Assembly: GCF_000783395.1 (NCBI RefSeq)
Contig: NZ_JSFK01000028.1
Coordinates: 1 to 34,792, forward strand
Origin: Pseudomonas chlororaphis
GTDB taxonomy: Bacteria > Pseudomonadota > Gammaproteobacteria > Pseudomonadales > Pseudomonadaceae
Reading direction: 5' to 3'
DNA: 34,792 nt
Each line of letters begins with the position of its first letter. Position 1 is the first letter of the stretch. Shown piece after piece: positions 8,160 through 16,567 of the stretch. The translations under genes were made by a program, and so were the position numbers. The notes under the pieces were generated by a model. The model worked only from the letters and a program-made list of their open reading frames with translations. It made no database searches and was not told the origin of the DNA.

Positions 8160-9145
8160 TGACCAACGCCAATTGGGGTAGTGAAACACCGTGGCCGCAA
8201 GGCGAGCGCGAGTTGGCGCAAGCGCGGGCCTTCAACAGAAAGCTCGCCTGGCTGCCACGCTTCAAGATCCGCAACCGCCTGACGCCGCGCTTGATTCAGG
8301 CGCTGTTGCGTGTCAGCCAGATCGGCGGCTCCGGCGTGTTGCGCCAGTTTGGCCTGACGGCTGAGCGCAAGTTGATGGATGACGTGCCTGTGCGGATCAT
8401 CCGCCCCAAAGGCCCGGCGAAAGGCGTGGTGCTGGATTTTCACGGTGGCGGCTGGGTGATCGGCAATGCGCAGATGGACGACAACTTCAACGCGGCCATT
8501 GTTGATACCTGCGAAGTGACCGTGGTTTCGGTCGACTATCGATTAGCGGTTTCGACGCCGATTGAAGGTCTGCTGCAAGACTGCCTCAACGCTACGCGCG
8601 AAGTATTGAGTGATGCCGAATTTGCCGGTCTTCCCGTGGTGGTGGTCGGTGAATCGGCGGGCGGCCATCTGGCGGCGGCGACCTTGTTGGCGCTGAAGCA
8701 ATGGCCCGATTTACTGCAACGCATCAACGGCGCACTGCTGTATTACGGCGTCTACGACCTCACCGGAACGCCAAGCGTACGCAACGCGCCTGCGGACACA
8801 CTGGTGCTGGACGGCCCCGGCATGGTCGAGGCGTTGCGCTTGCTCACACCCGAACTGACCGACGAGCAGCGCCGTCAGCCATCGCTGTCTCCGCTGTACG
8901 GCGACTTCAGCGGCCTCCCGCCCGCGCTGCTGTTTGCCGGTGAACTCGATCCGCTACGCGACGACACACTCGACATCGCCAAACGTTGGGCGCAATCAGC
9001 GACGGTCGAAATGTACCTGCTGCCCTCCTCGCCCCACGGCTTTATCCACTTCCCCACGGCCATCGCTCAAGGCGTGCTGGCGTACAGCCGGAAATGGATT
9101 TCGGCGCGCGTCGAGGGCGTTAAGGTGCCTGACGAACTGGCGTAA
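8159..9145 (+). CDS. Alpha/beta hydrolase, hormone-sensitive-lipase-like esterase (family IV)
   Basis: The product is 328 residues. The oxyanion-hole motif HGGG is at 95-98 (DFHGGGWVIG). The nucleophile elbow GESAGG gives Ser166. The acid is Asp264 in GELDPL, and the base is His293 in SPHGFIHFP. This is the standard set of bacterial HSL-family esterases acting on short-chain esters; the true substrate is unknown. It has no signal peptide, so it is cytoplasmic. The start ATG shares its A with the TGA of the TspO gene, implying translational coupling. Confidence 0.92.
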   Translation: MTNANWGSETPWPQGERELAQARAFNRKLAWLPRFKIRNRLTPRLIQALLRVSQIGGSGVLRQFGLTAERKLMDDVPVRIIRPKGPAKGVVLDFHGGGWVIGNAQMDDNFNAAIVDTCEVTVVSVDYRLAVSTPIEGLLQDCLNATREVLSDAEFAGLPVVVVGESAGGHLAAATLLALKQWPDLLQRINGALLYYGVYDLTGTPSVRNAPADTLVLDGPGMVEALRLLTPELTDEQRRQPSLSPLYGDFSGLPPALLFAGELDPLRDDTLDIAKRWAQSATVEMYLLPSSPHGFIHFPTAIAQGVLAYSRKWISARVEGVKVPDELA

Positions 9146-9155
9146 ACGTTCAGGC

Positions 9156-9350
9156 TCAGGCGAGGTAAAAGAAGTACAGCGCCAAACCCAGCAACTGCAT
9201 GATCAGCAGGATCGCAAGCAAATGATTACAGCCCTTCCAGACGTTGCTCACCGGTTTGTTTCTGGCGACTCGGTAACGCAGGTAACTGTCGAGTGAAAGC
9301 GACGCCGTGGGGATCAGCACGAACAAAAACGTCAAAAAGAAATTAAACAT
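9156..9350 (-). CDS. Small membrane protein of unknown function
   Basis: The product is 64 residues with two hydrophobic helices (about 3-20 and 43-62) joined by a basic loop (YLRYRVARNKP). The ATG at 9350 has AAAGGAA almost touching it, an unusually short spacing, so the exact start is less sure. It lies convergent to the esterase with only 10 bp between stops. I do not recognise a family. Confidence 0.6.
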   Translation of the reverse strand: MFNFFLTFLFVLIPTASLSLDSYLRYRVARNKPVSNVWKGCNHLLAILLIMQLLGLALYFFYLA

Positions 9351-9584
9351 TTCCTTTGCCCATCGACTCCCAACATGGATCCCGGTGTGTTCGCTGCATC
9401 TTGCGCTGCTCTAGTCATTTGAGCAGAAAGCGTAGCTGATCGGCACGCGCCCGGAATCCGTGGGATTGGGCACCACGGTGATGCGGGCAATAACACTTAG
9501 TGGGGACAAACCGTTGACATGCAAACCCGCAAAGCCACCATTCAATGGCAGAATCCCCAGACCCTGATCATTTCGGAGACCACA

Positions 9585-11444
9585 ATGCTGCGCGTGTTTG
9601 AACAACGACTCGACCCCTTCCCCCCCGACGAAGCACCACCCCCGCCCGTCGGTCTGATGCGGTTCCTGTGGGCCTGCACGCGCGGTGCACGCGGTTATAT
9701 TCTCGCACTGGCGCTGCTCAGTGCTGGTGTGTCGATCTACGAAGCGTGGCTGTTTTCCTTTCTCGGCCAGGTCGTGGATCTGCTCTCGACGTGGCAGGCC
9801 GGCGGCGGTGTCAACGCGCAGGAAAGTCGCGTGCTGTGGGGCATCGGCATCGTCTTGCTCATCAGCATCGGGCTGGTGGCGCTGCGCACCATGGTCCAGC
9901 ACCAGATATTGGCGATCAACTTGCCGTTGCGGCTGCGCTGGGATTTCCACCGACTGATGCTGCGGCAAAGCCTTTCATTCTTCTCCGATGAGTTCTCCGG
10001 GCGGGTCACGACCAAGGTCATGCAGACCGCGCTGGCCGTGCGCGAAGTCTTGTTCACGCTCATCGAGATCGCACCGGGCATCGGCGTTTATTTCATTGCG
10101 ATCATCGCCCTGGCCGGCGGCTTTGCCCTGAAACTCATGTTGCCGTTCATTGCCTGGCTCGCGTTGTTTGGGCTGGCCATGCTGTACTTTGTGCCGCGTT
10201 TGGGGAAAGTCGGCCAGGAACAGGCCGATGCACGATCGTCGATGACTGGGCGCATTGCCGATGCCTACACCAACATCACCACGGTGAAACTGTTCTCGCA
10301 CTCCAAGCGTGAGGCGCACTTCGCGCGCGCGGCGATGGAAGATTTCAAGCTCACCGGGTTTCGCCAGATGCGTCTGGTCAGCCAGTTCGAAATCGTCAAC
10401 CAGGCGCTGGTGGTCGGGCTGATTATCGGCGCTGGCGGTTACGCCCTGTGGCTGTGGCATCTGGGCCAGGTCGGCACCGGTGCGGTGGCGGCGATCACCG
10501 CCATGGCGCTGCGCATCAACGGCATGTCGCACTGGATCATGTGGCAGATGACGTCGCTGTTCGAAAATATCGGCACTGTGCAGGATGGCATGGCCACCCT
10601 CACCCGCGGCCCCAAGGTGCAGGATGCGCCGAACGCCGCCGTGCTGGTGCCGGCGGGCGGCGCGGTGACGTTCGACAAGGTGAATTTCAACTACAACGGC
10701 GAACGTCAGGTTCTCGATAACTTGAGCCTGAACATCCGCCCCGGCGAAAAAATCGGCCTGGTCGGCCGCTCCGGTGCGGGCAAATCGACGCTGATCAACC
10801 TGCTGCTGCGTTTCTATGATGTCGACAGCGGTGAGATTCGCATCGACGGCCAGAACATCGCGAAGGTGAGCCAGGACAGTCTGCGCAGCGCCATCGGCAT
10901 GGTCACGCAAGACACGTCGCTGCTGCATCGCTCGATTCGCGACAACATCGCCTATGGCCGCCCGGACGCCACCGACGAAGATATCCGTCGCGCCGCCGCC
11001 AATGCCCAGGCCGACGGTTTCATTAGCCAACTCAGCGACAAGCAAGGCCACAGCGGCTACGACACGCTCGTCGGCGAGCGCGGCATCAAACTGTCCGGCG
11101 GCCAGCGCCAACGCATTGCCATTGCGCGTGTGATGCTGAAGAACGCGCCGATCCTGCTGCTCGACGAAGCCACCAGTGCCCTCGACTCCGAAGTCGAAGT
11201 CGCCATCCAGGAAAGCCTCGATGAAATGATGCAGGGCAAAACCGTCATCGCCATCGCGCATCGGCTGTCGACGATTGCCGCCATGGATCGACTGATCGTC
11301 ATGGATGAGGGGCGGATTATCGAGCAAGGGACTCACGCTGAATTGCTCAGCAGGAACGGGATTTATGCGCGGCTCTGGCAGCATCAGAGTGGTGGTTTTC
11401 TGGGTGAGGAACAGGGAGTGGCGGCGGCGATGGATCAGGCTTGA
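9585..11444 (+). CDS. ABC exporter half-transporter (TMD-NBD fusion)
   Basis: The product is 619 residues from the ATG at 9585, which has GGAG six bases upstream; an in-frame ATG at 9519 lacks such a site. Residues 25-330 hold about six TM helices of the exporter type. The NBD follows, with Walker A GRSGAGKST at 394-402, signature LSGGQ at 503-507, Walker B ILLLDE at 523-528 and switch His559 in AHRLST. It should act as a homodimer, or with a partner not seen here. Drug, lipid and peptide export are all possible. No substrate clue comes from the neighbours. Confidence 0.92.
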   Translation: MLRVFEQRLDPFPPDEAPPPPVGLMRFLWACTRGARGYILALALLSAGVSIYEAWLFSFLGQVVDLLSTWQAGGGVNAQESRVLWGIGIVLLISIGLVALRTMVQHQILAINLPLRLRWDFHRLMLRQSLSFFSDEFSGRVTTKVMQTALAVREVLFTLIEIAPGIGVYFIAIIALAGGFALKLMLPFIAWLALFGLAMLYFVPRLGKVGQEQADARSSMTGRIADAYTNITTVKLFSHSKREAHFARAAMEDFKLTGFRQMRLVSQFEIVNQALVVGLIIGAGGYALWLWHLGQVGTGAVAAITAMALRINGMSHWIMWQMTSLFENIGTVQDGMATLTRGPKVQDAPNAAVLVPAGGAVTFDKVNFNYNGERQVLDNLSLNIRPGEKIGLVGRSGAGKSTLINLLLRFYDVDSGEIRIDGQNIAKVSQDSLRSAIGMVTQDTSLLHRSIRDNIAYGRPDATDEDIRRAAANAQADGFISQLSDKQGHSGYDTLVGERGIKLSGGQRQRIAIARVMLKNAPILLLDEATSALDSEVEVAIQESLDEMMQGKTVIAIAHRLSTIAAMDRLIVMDEGRIIEQGTHAELLSRNGIYARLWQHQSGGFLGEEQGVAAAMDQA

Positions 11445-11460
11445 GGGGACGGGGTTGCGA

Positions 11461-11482
11461 GCAGTCGCTGAGAAGCGACTGC
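11461..11482. terminator. Stable stem-loop after the ABC exporter gene
   Basis: Perfect 9-bp arms GCAGTCGCT and AGCGACTGC enclose a GAGA tetraloop. The flanking GCGA and TCGC can extend the stem past a 2-nt bulge. It begins 16 bp after the stop at 11444, as expected of an mRNA 3' hairpin, but no U-run follows, so it may protect the 3' end rather than stop transcription. Confidence 0.5.
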
Positions 11483-11616
11483 GTTCGCCCAGATCCGCTC
11501 AGTCGTGGTAGATACAAACTCGCCAGCGACCTTTCTGTAACCACTTTAGTCGACAGGCGCAACCTTGCGGTCGCGCAGCGAAATTCATCCGTAGGTGTTC
11601 ACGAACAAGCCCGCAG

Positions 11617-12621
11617 TCAGACAGCGCCGGGGCGGCCCCGGCGCAAACGGCTCTTCAACTCGAAGCTGACTTTCTTCGCGAGAAAATGCCATTCCGGCAG
11701 GACCAATAGCAGGCCGCCCTCGCGCCCCACGCCACACTCGCGGGAATCTTTGCGTGTCAGCGAAAAAAATCGGTGTGGCAACCTCACACGGTTTCGAATG
11801 CATCCCTTGATCGTCCAGGTGACACCTCGCCTCATATAAGCCGTTGCTACCTGACGCTTGCGGTTGAAGAGATGAAGATGAGGCTTGAGCGCAGCCAGAG
11901 TGTCCCGGTAAGCGTCGTAGCTTGTCAGGACATGATGCTCGTCTTTGACGCTATTGGTCAGCGACCCTTGACGCACCCTTTGGAAATATCGGTCGGCCTG
12001 CGTTGCGTAGCAGAGCTTGCTATGAAGATAGATGTTCATGCTGAACAGCTGATCCTCGTGCGCACGCCCCTTGAAAGTCACGTCGAAGCGTTCAGTCACG
12101 GTTTTTTTGAAAATGTACTGCCATGTCGTGGCCTTGTATTTATTACTAAGGATCAGATCCTCGAACAGTTCTACGCCCTGGCTGAACCAACCCTCGCGGG
12201 AAGGTGCGGTATCACGTCTTAAATAATTACGCTCGCCACTCGAATCAACAAAAGAACGCTTTGAGAAGTAATAAAGTTCTAAATCGCTGTTTTCACTTAC
12301 TGCTTTATTGAAGCCTGCAAAAAGATCGAGACTGACCACATCATCCGGGTCGCAAAAAAACAAGTAGTCGCCTGTAGCGGCATTGAATCCCGTCACGCGG
12401 GCCCCACCGACGCCCATATTTTCCTGGGTGATGACTCTTATCCTGCTGTCATCGCCATACTTCGAATTAATTAACTCCAGCGTTCCATCTGTCGATCCAT
12501 CGTTAACAATCACGATTTCCGATGGCTGAACAGTTTGTCCTAAGAGCGACTCCATCGTCTCGACTATATAATTTTCTACATTATATGCAGCAACAATAAC
12601 GGAGACCTTCAAATCCAACAT
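11617..12621 (-). CDS. GT2 family glycosyltransferase, AT-rich orphan
   Basis: The product is 334 residues. The GT-A fold is clear: KVSVIVAAYNVENYI at the N-terminus, EIVIVNDGSTDGT, and the DxD metal site as CDPDD. A later HEDQLF resembles the GT2 catalytic-region ED. The C-terminal 70 residues are basic, which could mean membrane association. Such enzymes add sugars to capsule, O-antigen or exopolysaccharide, but no other glycan gene adjoins. The first half of the gene and its upstream region are AT-rich: only 20 of 60 bases in 12241-12300 and 18 of 60 in 12601-12660 are G or C. This suggests horizontal transfer. The ribosome-binding site is weak (AAAGAG). Confidence 0.87.
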   Translation of the reverse strand: MLDLKVSVIVAAYNVENYIVETMESLLGQTVQPSEIVIVNDGSTDGTLELINSKYGDDSRIRVITQENMGVGGARVTGFNAATGDYLFFCDPDDVVSLDLFAGFNKAVSENSDLELYYFSKRSFVDSSGERNYLRRDTAPSREGWFSQGVELFEDLILSNKYKATTWQYIFKKTVTERFDVTFKGRAHEDQLFSMNIYLHSKLCYATQADRYFQRVRQGSLTNSVKDEHHVLTSYDAYRDTLAALKPHLHLFNRKRQVATAYMRRGVTWTIKGCIRNRVRLPHRFFSLTRKDSRECGVGREGGLLLVLPEWHFLAKKVSFELKSRLRRGRPGAV

Positions 12622-12837
12622 GAAATATGCTCTTTAAAAACAATAAAATAAAAGCAGGATAATAACTCGCAAATCATAGCATGGTGATACATGGATTACA
12701 CTTGGGCAGCGCCTCTCCTCCCGCTGTGGTCAAGCCTGCAGGCCGAAAACCGTCATTCAAAGCAACTCGACAACATCCACCCGCTGAGCATCAAGATGCG
12801 CTCTACTCCTCCCAACGCTTCGCTGCGCACGCACCTG
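12622..12837. other. Gap between the glycosyltransferase start and the thioesterase end
   Basis: About 215 bp. The part next to the glycosyltransferase (12622-12680) is very AT-rich and should hold its promoter. The rest is GC-rich and I see no gene or clear hairpin in it. Confidence 0.4.
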
Positions 12838-13251
12838 TCAACTCATCGGCACAGCAAACACCGCACTGGCCCGCGCAACCGTACGCTCCCCAACATGCAG
12901 ACTGACGGCAGCGAACGCCAGTTGACGGCCTTTTTTCGAGTACTCAAGACGCACTTCCAGCCACTCGTTCATGTGTACGGCGCCGAGATAATCCAGGGTC
13001 ATACTCGCTGTGATCAATGGCTGCGGAGGGGCGCTGGAAAAGGCCATGGCGTACCCCATACCGACATCGGCCAATGTCGCCAAGACACCGCCATGCAAGG
13101 TGCCCCGGCCATTGGCATGGCGTGAGTCAGTCAACAGGCCCAGTTCCAATTGCAGCCCGCTGCCCCTTGCGTAGATCGGGCCCAGCAAATCCAGCAACGG
13201 GCTGCTGCGGCTGAATGGGGTGAATCCCTCGGGAACTGCGTTGACGTCCAT
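12838..13251 (-). CDS. PaaI-type hotdog-fold thioesterase
   Basis: The product is 137 residues, the usual single-domain size. The motif HANGRGTLHGGVLATLAD with the HGG loop and following Asp is diagnostic of PaaI/4HBT thioesterases that hydrolyse acyl- or aryl-CoA. The region LITASMTLDYLGAVHMNEWL forms the next strands of the hotdog. The ATG has GGAGGG just upstream. It is a singleton, divergent from the P-loop gene, so no pathway can be assigned. Confidence 0.88.
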   Translation of the reverse strand: MDVNAVPEGFTPFSRSSPLLDLLGPIYARGSGLQLELGLLTDSRHANGRGTLHGGVLATLADVGMGYAMAFSSAPPQPLITASMTLDYLGAVHMNEWLEVRLEYSKKGRQLAFAAVSLHVGERTVARASAVFAVPMS

Positions 13252-13466
13252 GGTCCCTCCGTGTGCCGGCGACTCACCGGCGTCATTGAGCTGGATACTT
13301 CGATTCAGTTGGAAGGTTTATGGGGAATCATGTAACGGGGGAAGCACTATACGGATGCGGAATCTGCACTGATAAACCGTGCGCCCTGAATGGGCGGTAC
13401 TGACACCCGGGGAGCTATCTTGATACCTTGCCGAATCCGAAACAGGCTTTTATTCAAGGAGGAAAA

Positions 13467-14000
13467 TTGCGTATCTACATTACAGGCGCGTCGTGTGCAG
13501 GCGTAACGACATTGGGGCAGAACCTCGCCCTTTTGCTCGACCTGCAACACGTCGATGTCGATGATTATTACTGGATGCCGACAAATCCTCCGTTCACGAC
13601 TAAACGACTGCCCGATGAACGCGTTTCATTGATGCAGCGAGAACTCGGCGACGACGATTGGGTGCTGAGCGGCTCGTGTATCAATTGGGGAGATGCGCTG
13701 ATTGCCCATGCCGATCTGATTGTGTTCGTTGTCACACCGACACCCATTCGCCTTGAGCGGCTGGCAGCAAGGGAAAAGCAACGCTTTGGAGAGCGGATTG
13801 CACCCGGCGGTGATATGCATGAGATACATGTGGCCTTTCGAGAATGGGCCTCGCAGTACGACAATCCGGGCTTTTCAGGACGCAATCGAGCGTGGCACGA
13901 GGCATGGTTATCGGCGCAAACGGCCCCGGTCTTGCGAATCGACGGGATCAATACTCCTGAACAAATGGCTGCGGATGTCATTCACGCTTTAGCGCAATAG
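13467..14000 (+). CDS. P-loop NTPase, adenylate-kinase-like, lacking the Walker A lysine
   Basis: The product is about 177 residues. It begins RIYITGASCAGVTTLGQNLA, a P-loop in which the Walker A Lys is replaced by Val (GASCAGVTT). A QHVDVDDYYW strand and a Lys/Arg-rich REKQRFGERI lid-like part follow, as in small nucleotide-kinase-like proteins. I place the start at the TTG at 13467 because AAGGAGG lies at 13456-13462, four bases upstream. The longer frame from the TTG at 13428 has no such site, and its extra 13 residues precede the first strand. Function is unknown. Confidence 0.75.
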   Translation: MRIYITGASCAGVTTLGQNLALLLDLQHVDVDDYYWMPTNPPFTTKRLPDERVSLMQRELGDDDWVLSGSCINWGDALIAHADLIVFVVTPTPIRLERLAAREKQRFGERIAPGGDMHEIHVAFREWASQYDNPGFSGRNRAWHEAWLSAQTAPVLRIDGINTPEQMAADVIHALAQ

Positions 14001-14047
14001 CTCAAAACCGCGTTGCAACAACAGGTTCAGCGCAGATAACTGCGGCC

Positions 14048-15448
14048 TCACCCCACCGACGTGACCCTCGCCGCCGGCGCAGGATGACGCGACGTCACCA
14101 GGCCGATAAAGGAAATCGCCAGCGCCAGTCCGATGGTTGTGGTGACTTCGGTGCGGTGTTCCGGGGTGATCATCATCACCGCCAACGCTGCGCAGATGAA
14201 CACGATCACCAGCCATGTCAGCCAGGGAAACAGCCACATGCGAAAGGTCAGCTCGACGTTGCGCTGTTGCAATATCCGCCGCATGCGCAACTGCGACACC
14301 GCGATGGCGAGGTACACCAGCAAGGCAATCGCCCCGGAGCTGGCCAGCAGGAATTGAAACAGCCCGGCAGGCATGAAATAGCTCCACACGGTAATTGACG
14401 CACCGATCACGGTGCTGGCGATGACCGCTGCGCGCGGAACACCTTCCGAGGACGTAGCCTTGAGCATCTTCGGTGCATCGCCACGCCGGCCCAGCGAGTA
14501 CAACATCCGTGAGGCAATGTAGATCGAGGAGTTCATGCAACTGGCCACGGCGATCAGCACGACGATGTCGACCATGAACTTGGCGTGGGGAATGTTCATG
14601 ATTTCCAGGGCGCGCTGATAAGACCCGACCGAAGCCAGCAACGGGTCATTCCACGGCACCACAGAGATGACGACGAAGATCGACAGCAGGTAAAACACGC
14701 CGATGCGCCAGATCACCGAACGCGTGGCCTTGGCAATGTTGCGCGACGGATCATTCGATTCGGCGGCGGCGATAGTCACCGCTTCGGTACCGATGAAACT
14801 GAACATGATGGTGATGAAGGCGCCGACCACCGCCGACAAACCGTTGGGCGCAAATCCGCCGTGCTCGGCCATCAACCCGCTCAACCCGCTGACTTCCCTG
14901 TCGGGAATCCAGCCCATCAACACGGCAAACCCGACACCGATAAAACCGATGATCGCCACGACCTTGGCCATGGCGAACCAGAATTCGAACTCACCGTATT
15001 TGGACACGCTGAACAGGTTGGTCACCACCAGCGCAATGATCGAGCCCAACGCAAACAGCCAGGCATCGACCTGAGGAAACCATTGGTTCAACACATGCCC
15101 GGCGGCGAGCGCTTCGATAGGAATGACCAGCACCCAGAACCACCAATACAGCCAACCAATGGTGAAGCCGGCCCAGCGTCCGATGGCCTGGTCGGCATAG
15201 GTAGAAAACGAGCCGGTGTCGGGATTGGCCACCGCCATCTCACCGAGCATGCGCATGACCAGCACGACGAGCAAACCCGAAAACAGATAAGCCAGCAGAA
15301 CCGCCGGCCCCGCCGCCGCAATGGCGTGCCCTGAACCTACGAACAATCCGGCGCCGATAATACCGGCGATGGACAACATGGTGACGTGACGAGGCTTGAA
15401 GCCCTGCGCCAATTGGCTACTCGAATCCGTTGAGTTCGGGCTGATCAT
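14048..15448 (-). CDS. gabP: Amino acid permease, GABA permease (GabP)-like
   Basis: The product is 466 residues with 12 hydrophobic segments, of the APC superfamily AAT family. From memory it tracks E. coli GabP closely along its length: RHVTMLSIAGIIGAGLFVGS, PDTGSFSTYADQAIGRWAGF, IGWLYWWFWVLVIPIEA and SRMLYSLGRRGDAP. It should import GABA or a related amino acid with protons. The ATG at 15448 fits the family N-terminus; an upstream start at 15547 would add 33 unmatched residues. The ribosome-binding site is weak. No gabD or gabT gene is nearby, so the exact substrate is inferred. Its stop is about 45 bp from the stop of the convergent P-loop gene. Confidence 0.8.
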   Translation of the reverse strand: MISPNSTDSSSQLAQGFKPRHVTMLSIAGIIGAGLFVGSGHAIAAAGPAVLLAYLFSGLLVVLVMRMLGEMAVANPDTGSFSTYADQAIGRWAGFTIGWLYWWFWVLVIPIEALAAGHVLNQWFPQVDAWLFALGSIIALVVTNLFSVSKYGEFEFWFAMAKVVAIIGFIGVGFAVLMGWIPDREVSGLSGLMAEHGGFAPNGLSAVVGAFITIMFSFIGTEAVTIAAAESNDPSRNIAKATRSVIWRIGVFYLLSIFVVISVVPWNDPLLASVGSYQRALEIMNIPHAKFMVDIVVLIAVASCMNSSIYIASRMLYSLGRRGDAPKMLKATSSEGVPRAAVIASTVIGASITVWSYFMPAGLFQFLLASSGAIALLVYLAIAVSQLRMRRILQQRNVELTFRMWLFPWLTWLVIVFICAALAVMMITPEHRTEVTTTIGLALAISFIGLVTSRHPAPAARVTSVG

Positions 15449-15761
15449 TGGTTTTTTTATTCTCTGCTGATCGACATTTAAGCGAGTTGCCTGAGGCAAA
15501 CGAGCACCATCGTTGCCTGCTGAAAGTCCCGAATGGAGCCTCCTCAACCGCCGCAGTTCTTATCACCCCCATGTTCTTGACGGGGTCATTTTGTTGTAAA
15601 GCCAAGCCACCTTACCCGGCCCGTCAGATGATTCAGTAGCCTGAATGCGCCATGGTTGTGTCTGATATCGACATGCGAAGACCGAGTGGTCGAGATCGAC
15701 ACCAATCAGTCGCAAGAAGTCTCTGAATAGCTTGCGGGTTCGTTGAGCCTTGTTCCAACAA
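15449..15761. other. Gene-free stretch between the permease and HIT genes
   Basis: About 310 bp. Upstream sequence of the permease should hold its promoter. An open frame of 70 codons on the minus strand (15563-15775) overlaps the end of the HIT gene and has neither a family match nor a ribosome-binding site. I see nothing else here. Confidence 0.4.
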
Positions 15762-16244
15762 TCAGCCATACGCAATACGCAGATGTTTGATCACTTCTTC
15801 AATGGAAGGGCCTTGCGCCTTCGGTGGTATCGGGTTTTCCCCAAACTCCCGCCAGACGAACAACGTCAGCTCTGCACCGTCAGTCGCTGATGCAGCGCAT
15901 TCAACGTGGGCAAACGTATCGAGGAGCCGATATCGCGTGTCCTGCCAGAACAGCGCTTCGACCCAGTGATAAACCGGAATGAAATGGAAATGAATCGGTA
16001 AACCCGGCTGGTGCCCGTATCGACCGATGTAGAGATGTTTTGGCTTGAGTTGTCGCTCGATGACTTGCTGAGTTTTGGCAAGCAAACCGCCCAACTCGCC
16101 CAAGGCATCGGATGACAACTCGGCCAGCGATGTGGTTTCGACCTTTGTCCCCAGCATCAGATAGCCCGGAAGCGTGTTCGCCAGATGGTGATTGATAATC
16201 CAATGTTCGGTTTCATGAATGATGAAATGCGGGGCAATTTCCAT
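15762..16244 (-). CDS. HIT family protein (nucleotidyl hydrolase-like)
   Basis: The product is 160 residues from the ATG at 16244, which has AAGGA ten bases upstream; a TTG at 16265 would add seven residues. The motif LPIHFHFIPV matches the HIT signature, with the first His replaced by Pro and the two later His, including the likely nucleophile, kept. HIT proteins hydrolyse or transfer nucleotides, often ApnA dinucleotides. The C-terminal 50 residues extend beyond the core. It is a singleton. Confidence 0.8.
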   Translation of the reverse strand: MEIAPHFIIHETEHWIINHHLANTLPGYLMLGTKVETTSLAELSSDALGELGGLLAKTQQVIERQLKPKHLYIGRYGHQPGLPIHFHFIPVYHWVEALFWQDTRYRLLDTFAHVECAASATDGAELTLFVWREFGENPIPPKAQGPSIEEVIKHLRIAYG

Positions 16245-16293
16245 ATGCCGGAGGTCCTTAAGCAATTGAGGCCAAAGAGTAACAAAGGACTCG

Positions 16294-16407
16294 TCACGAT
16301 GCCTGCTCAGGTCCTGCGCACCCCGGCAACGTAAACATCACCCGCGCCCCACGCGGCGTGTTTGCCTCCGCCCACAAACGCCCACCATGGGCAACAATAG
16401 TCATCAC
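16294..16407 (-). pseudogene. Remnant: C-terminal tail of a sensor histidine kinase
   Basis: On the minus strand a frame reads VMTIVAHGGRLWAEANTPRG and continues ARVMFTLPG to a TGA at 16296-16294. This is the end of a histidine-kinase ATPase domain (the helix and strands after the last G box). A stop codon (TGA at 16410-16408) sits directly upstream in the same frame, and no receiver or kinase sequence precedes it. I read it as the last 37 codons of a lost gene. Confidence 0.7.
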
Positions 16408-16480
16408 TCAGAAGGCAACGTTTGAAGAGCTTGAAAAAAACAAATCGCTCCTGGCTGAGCTGAGGTCTTCAGAAAAATAA
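16400..16480 (+). pseudogene. Possible coding remnant, coiled-coil tail
   Basis: The plus strand reads TQKATFEELEKNKSLLAELR then SSEK and a TAA at 16478-16480. The run has amphipathic helical character and abuts the histidine-kinase remnant. There is no start or family match, so it may be chance. Confidence 0.25.
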
Positions 16481-16567
16481 GGATTTTTTTGCCCTCCGGC
16501 ACCAGTCGCGTAGGCTGGCGCTTTTGCGCAAACAATTTGCCCCCGCAAGGACGCACAGGACTGCCCC

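Noticed and set aside
15563..15775. 70-residue minus-strand frame before the permease
   Set aside because: It overlaps the end of the HIT gene, has no ribosome-binding site and matches nothing I recognise.
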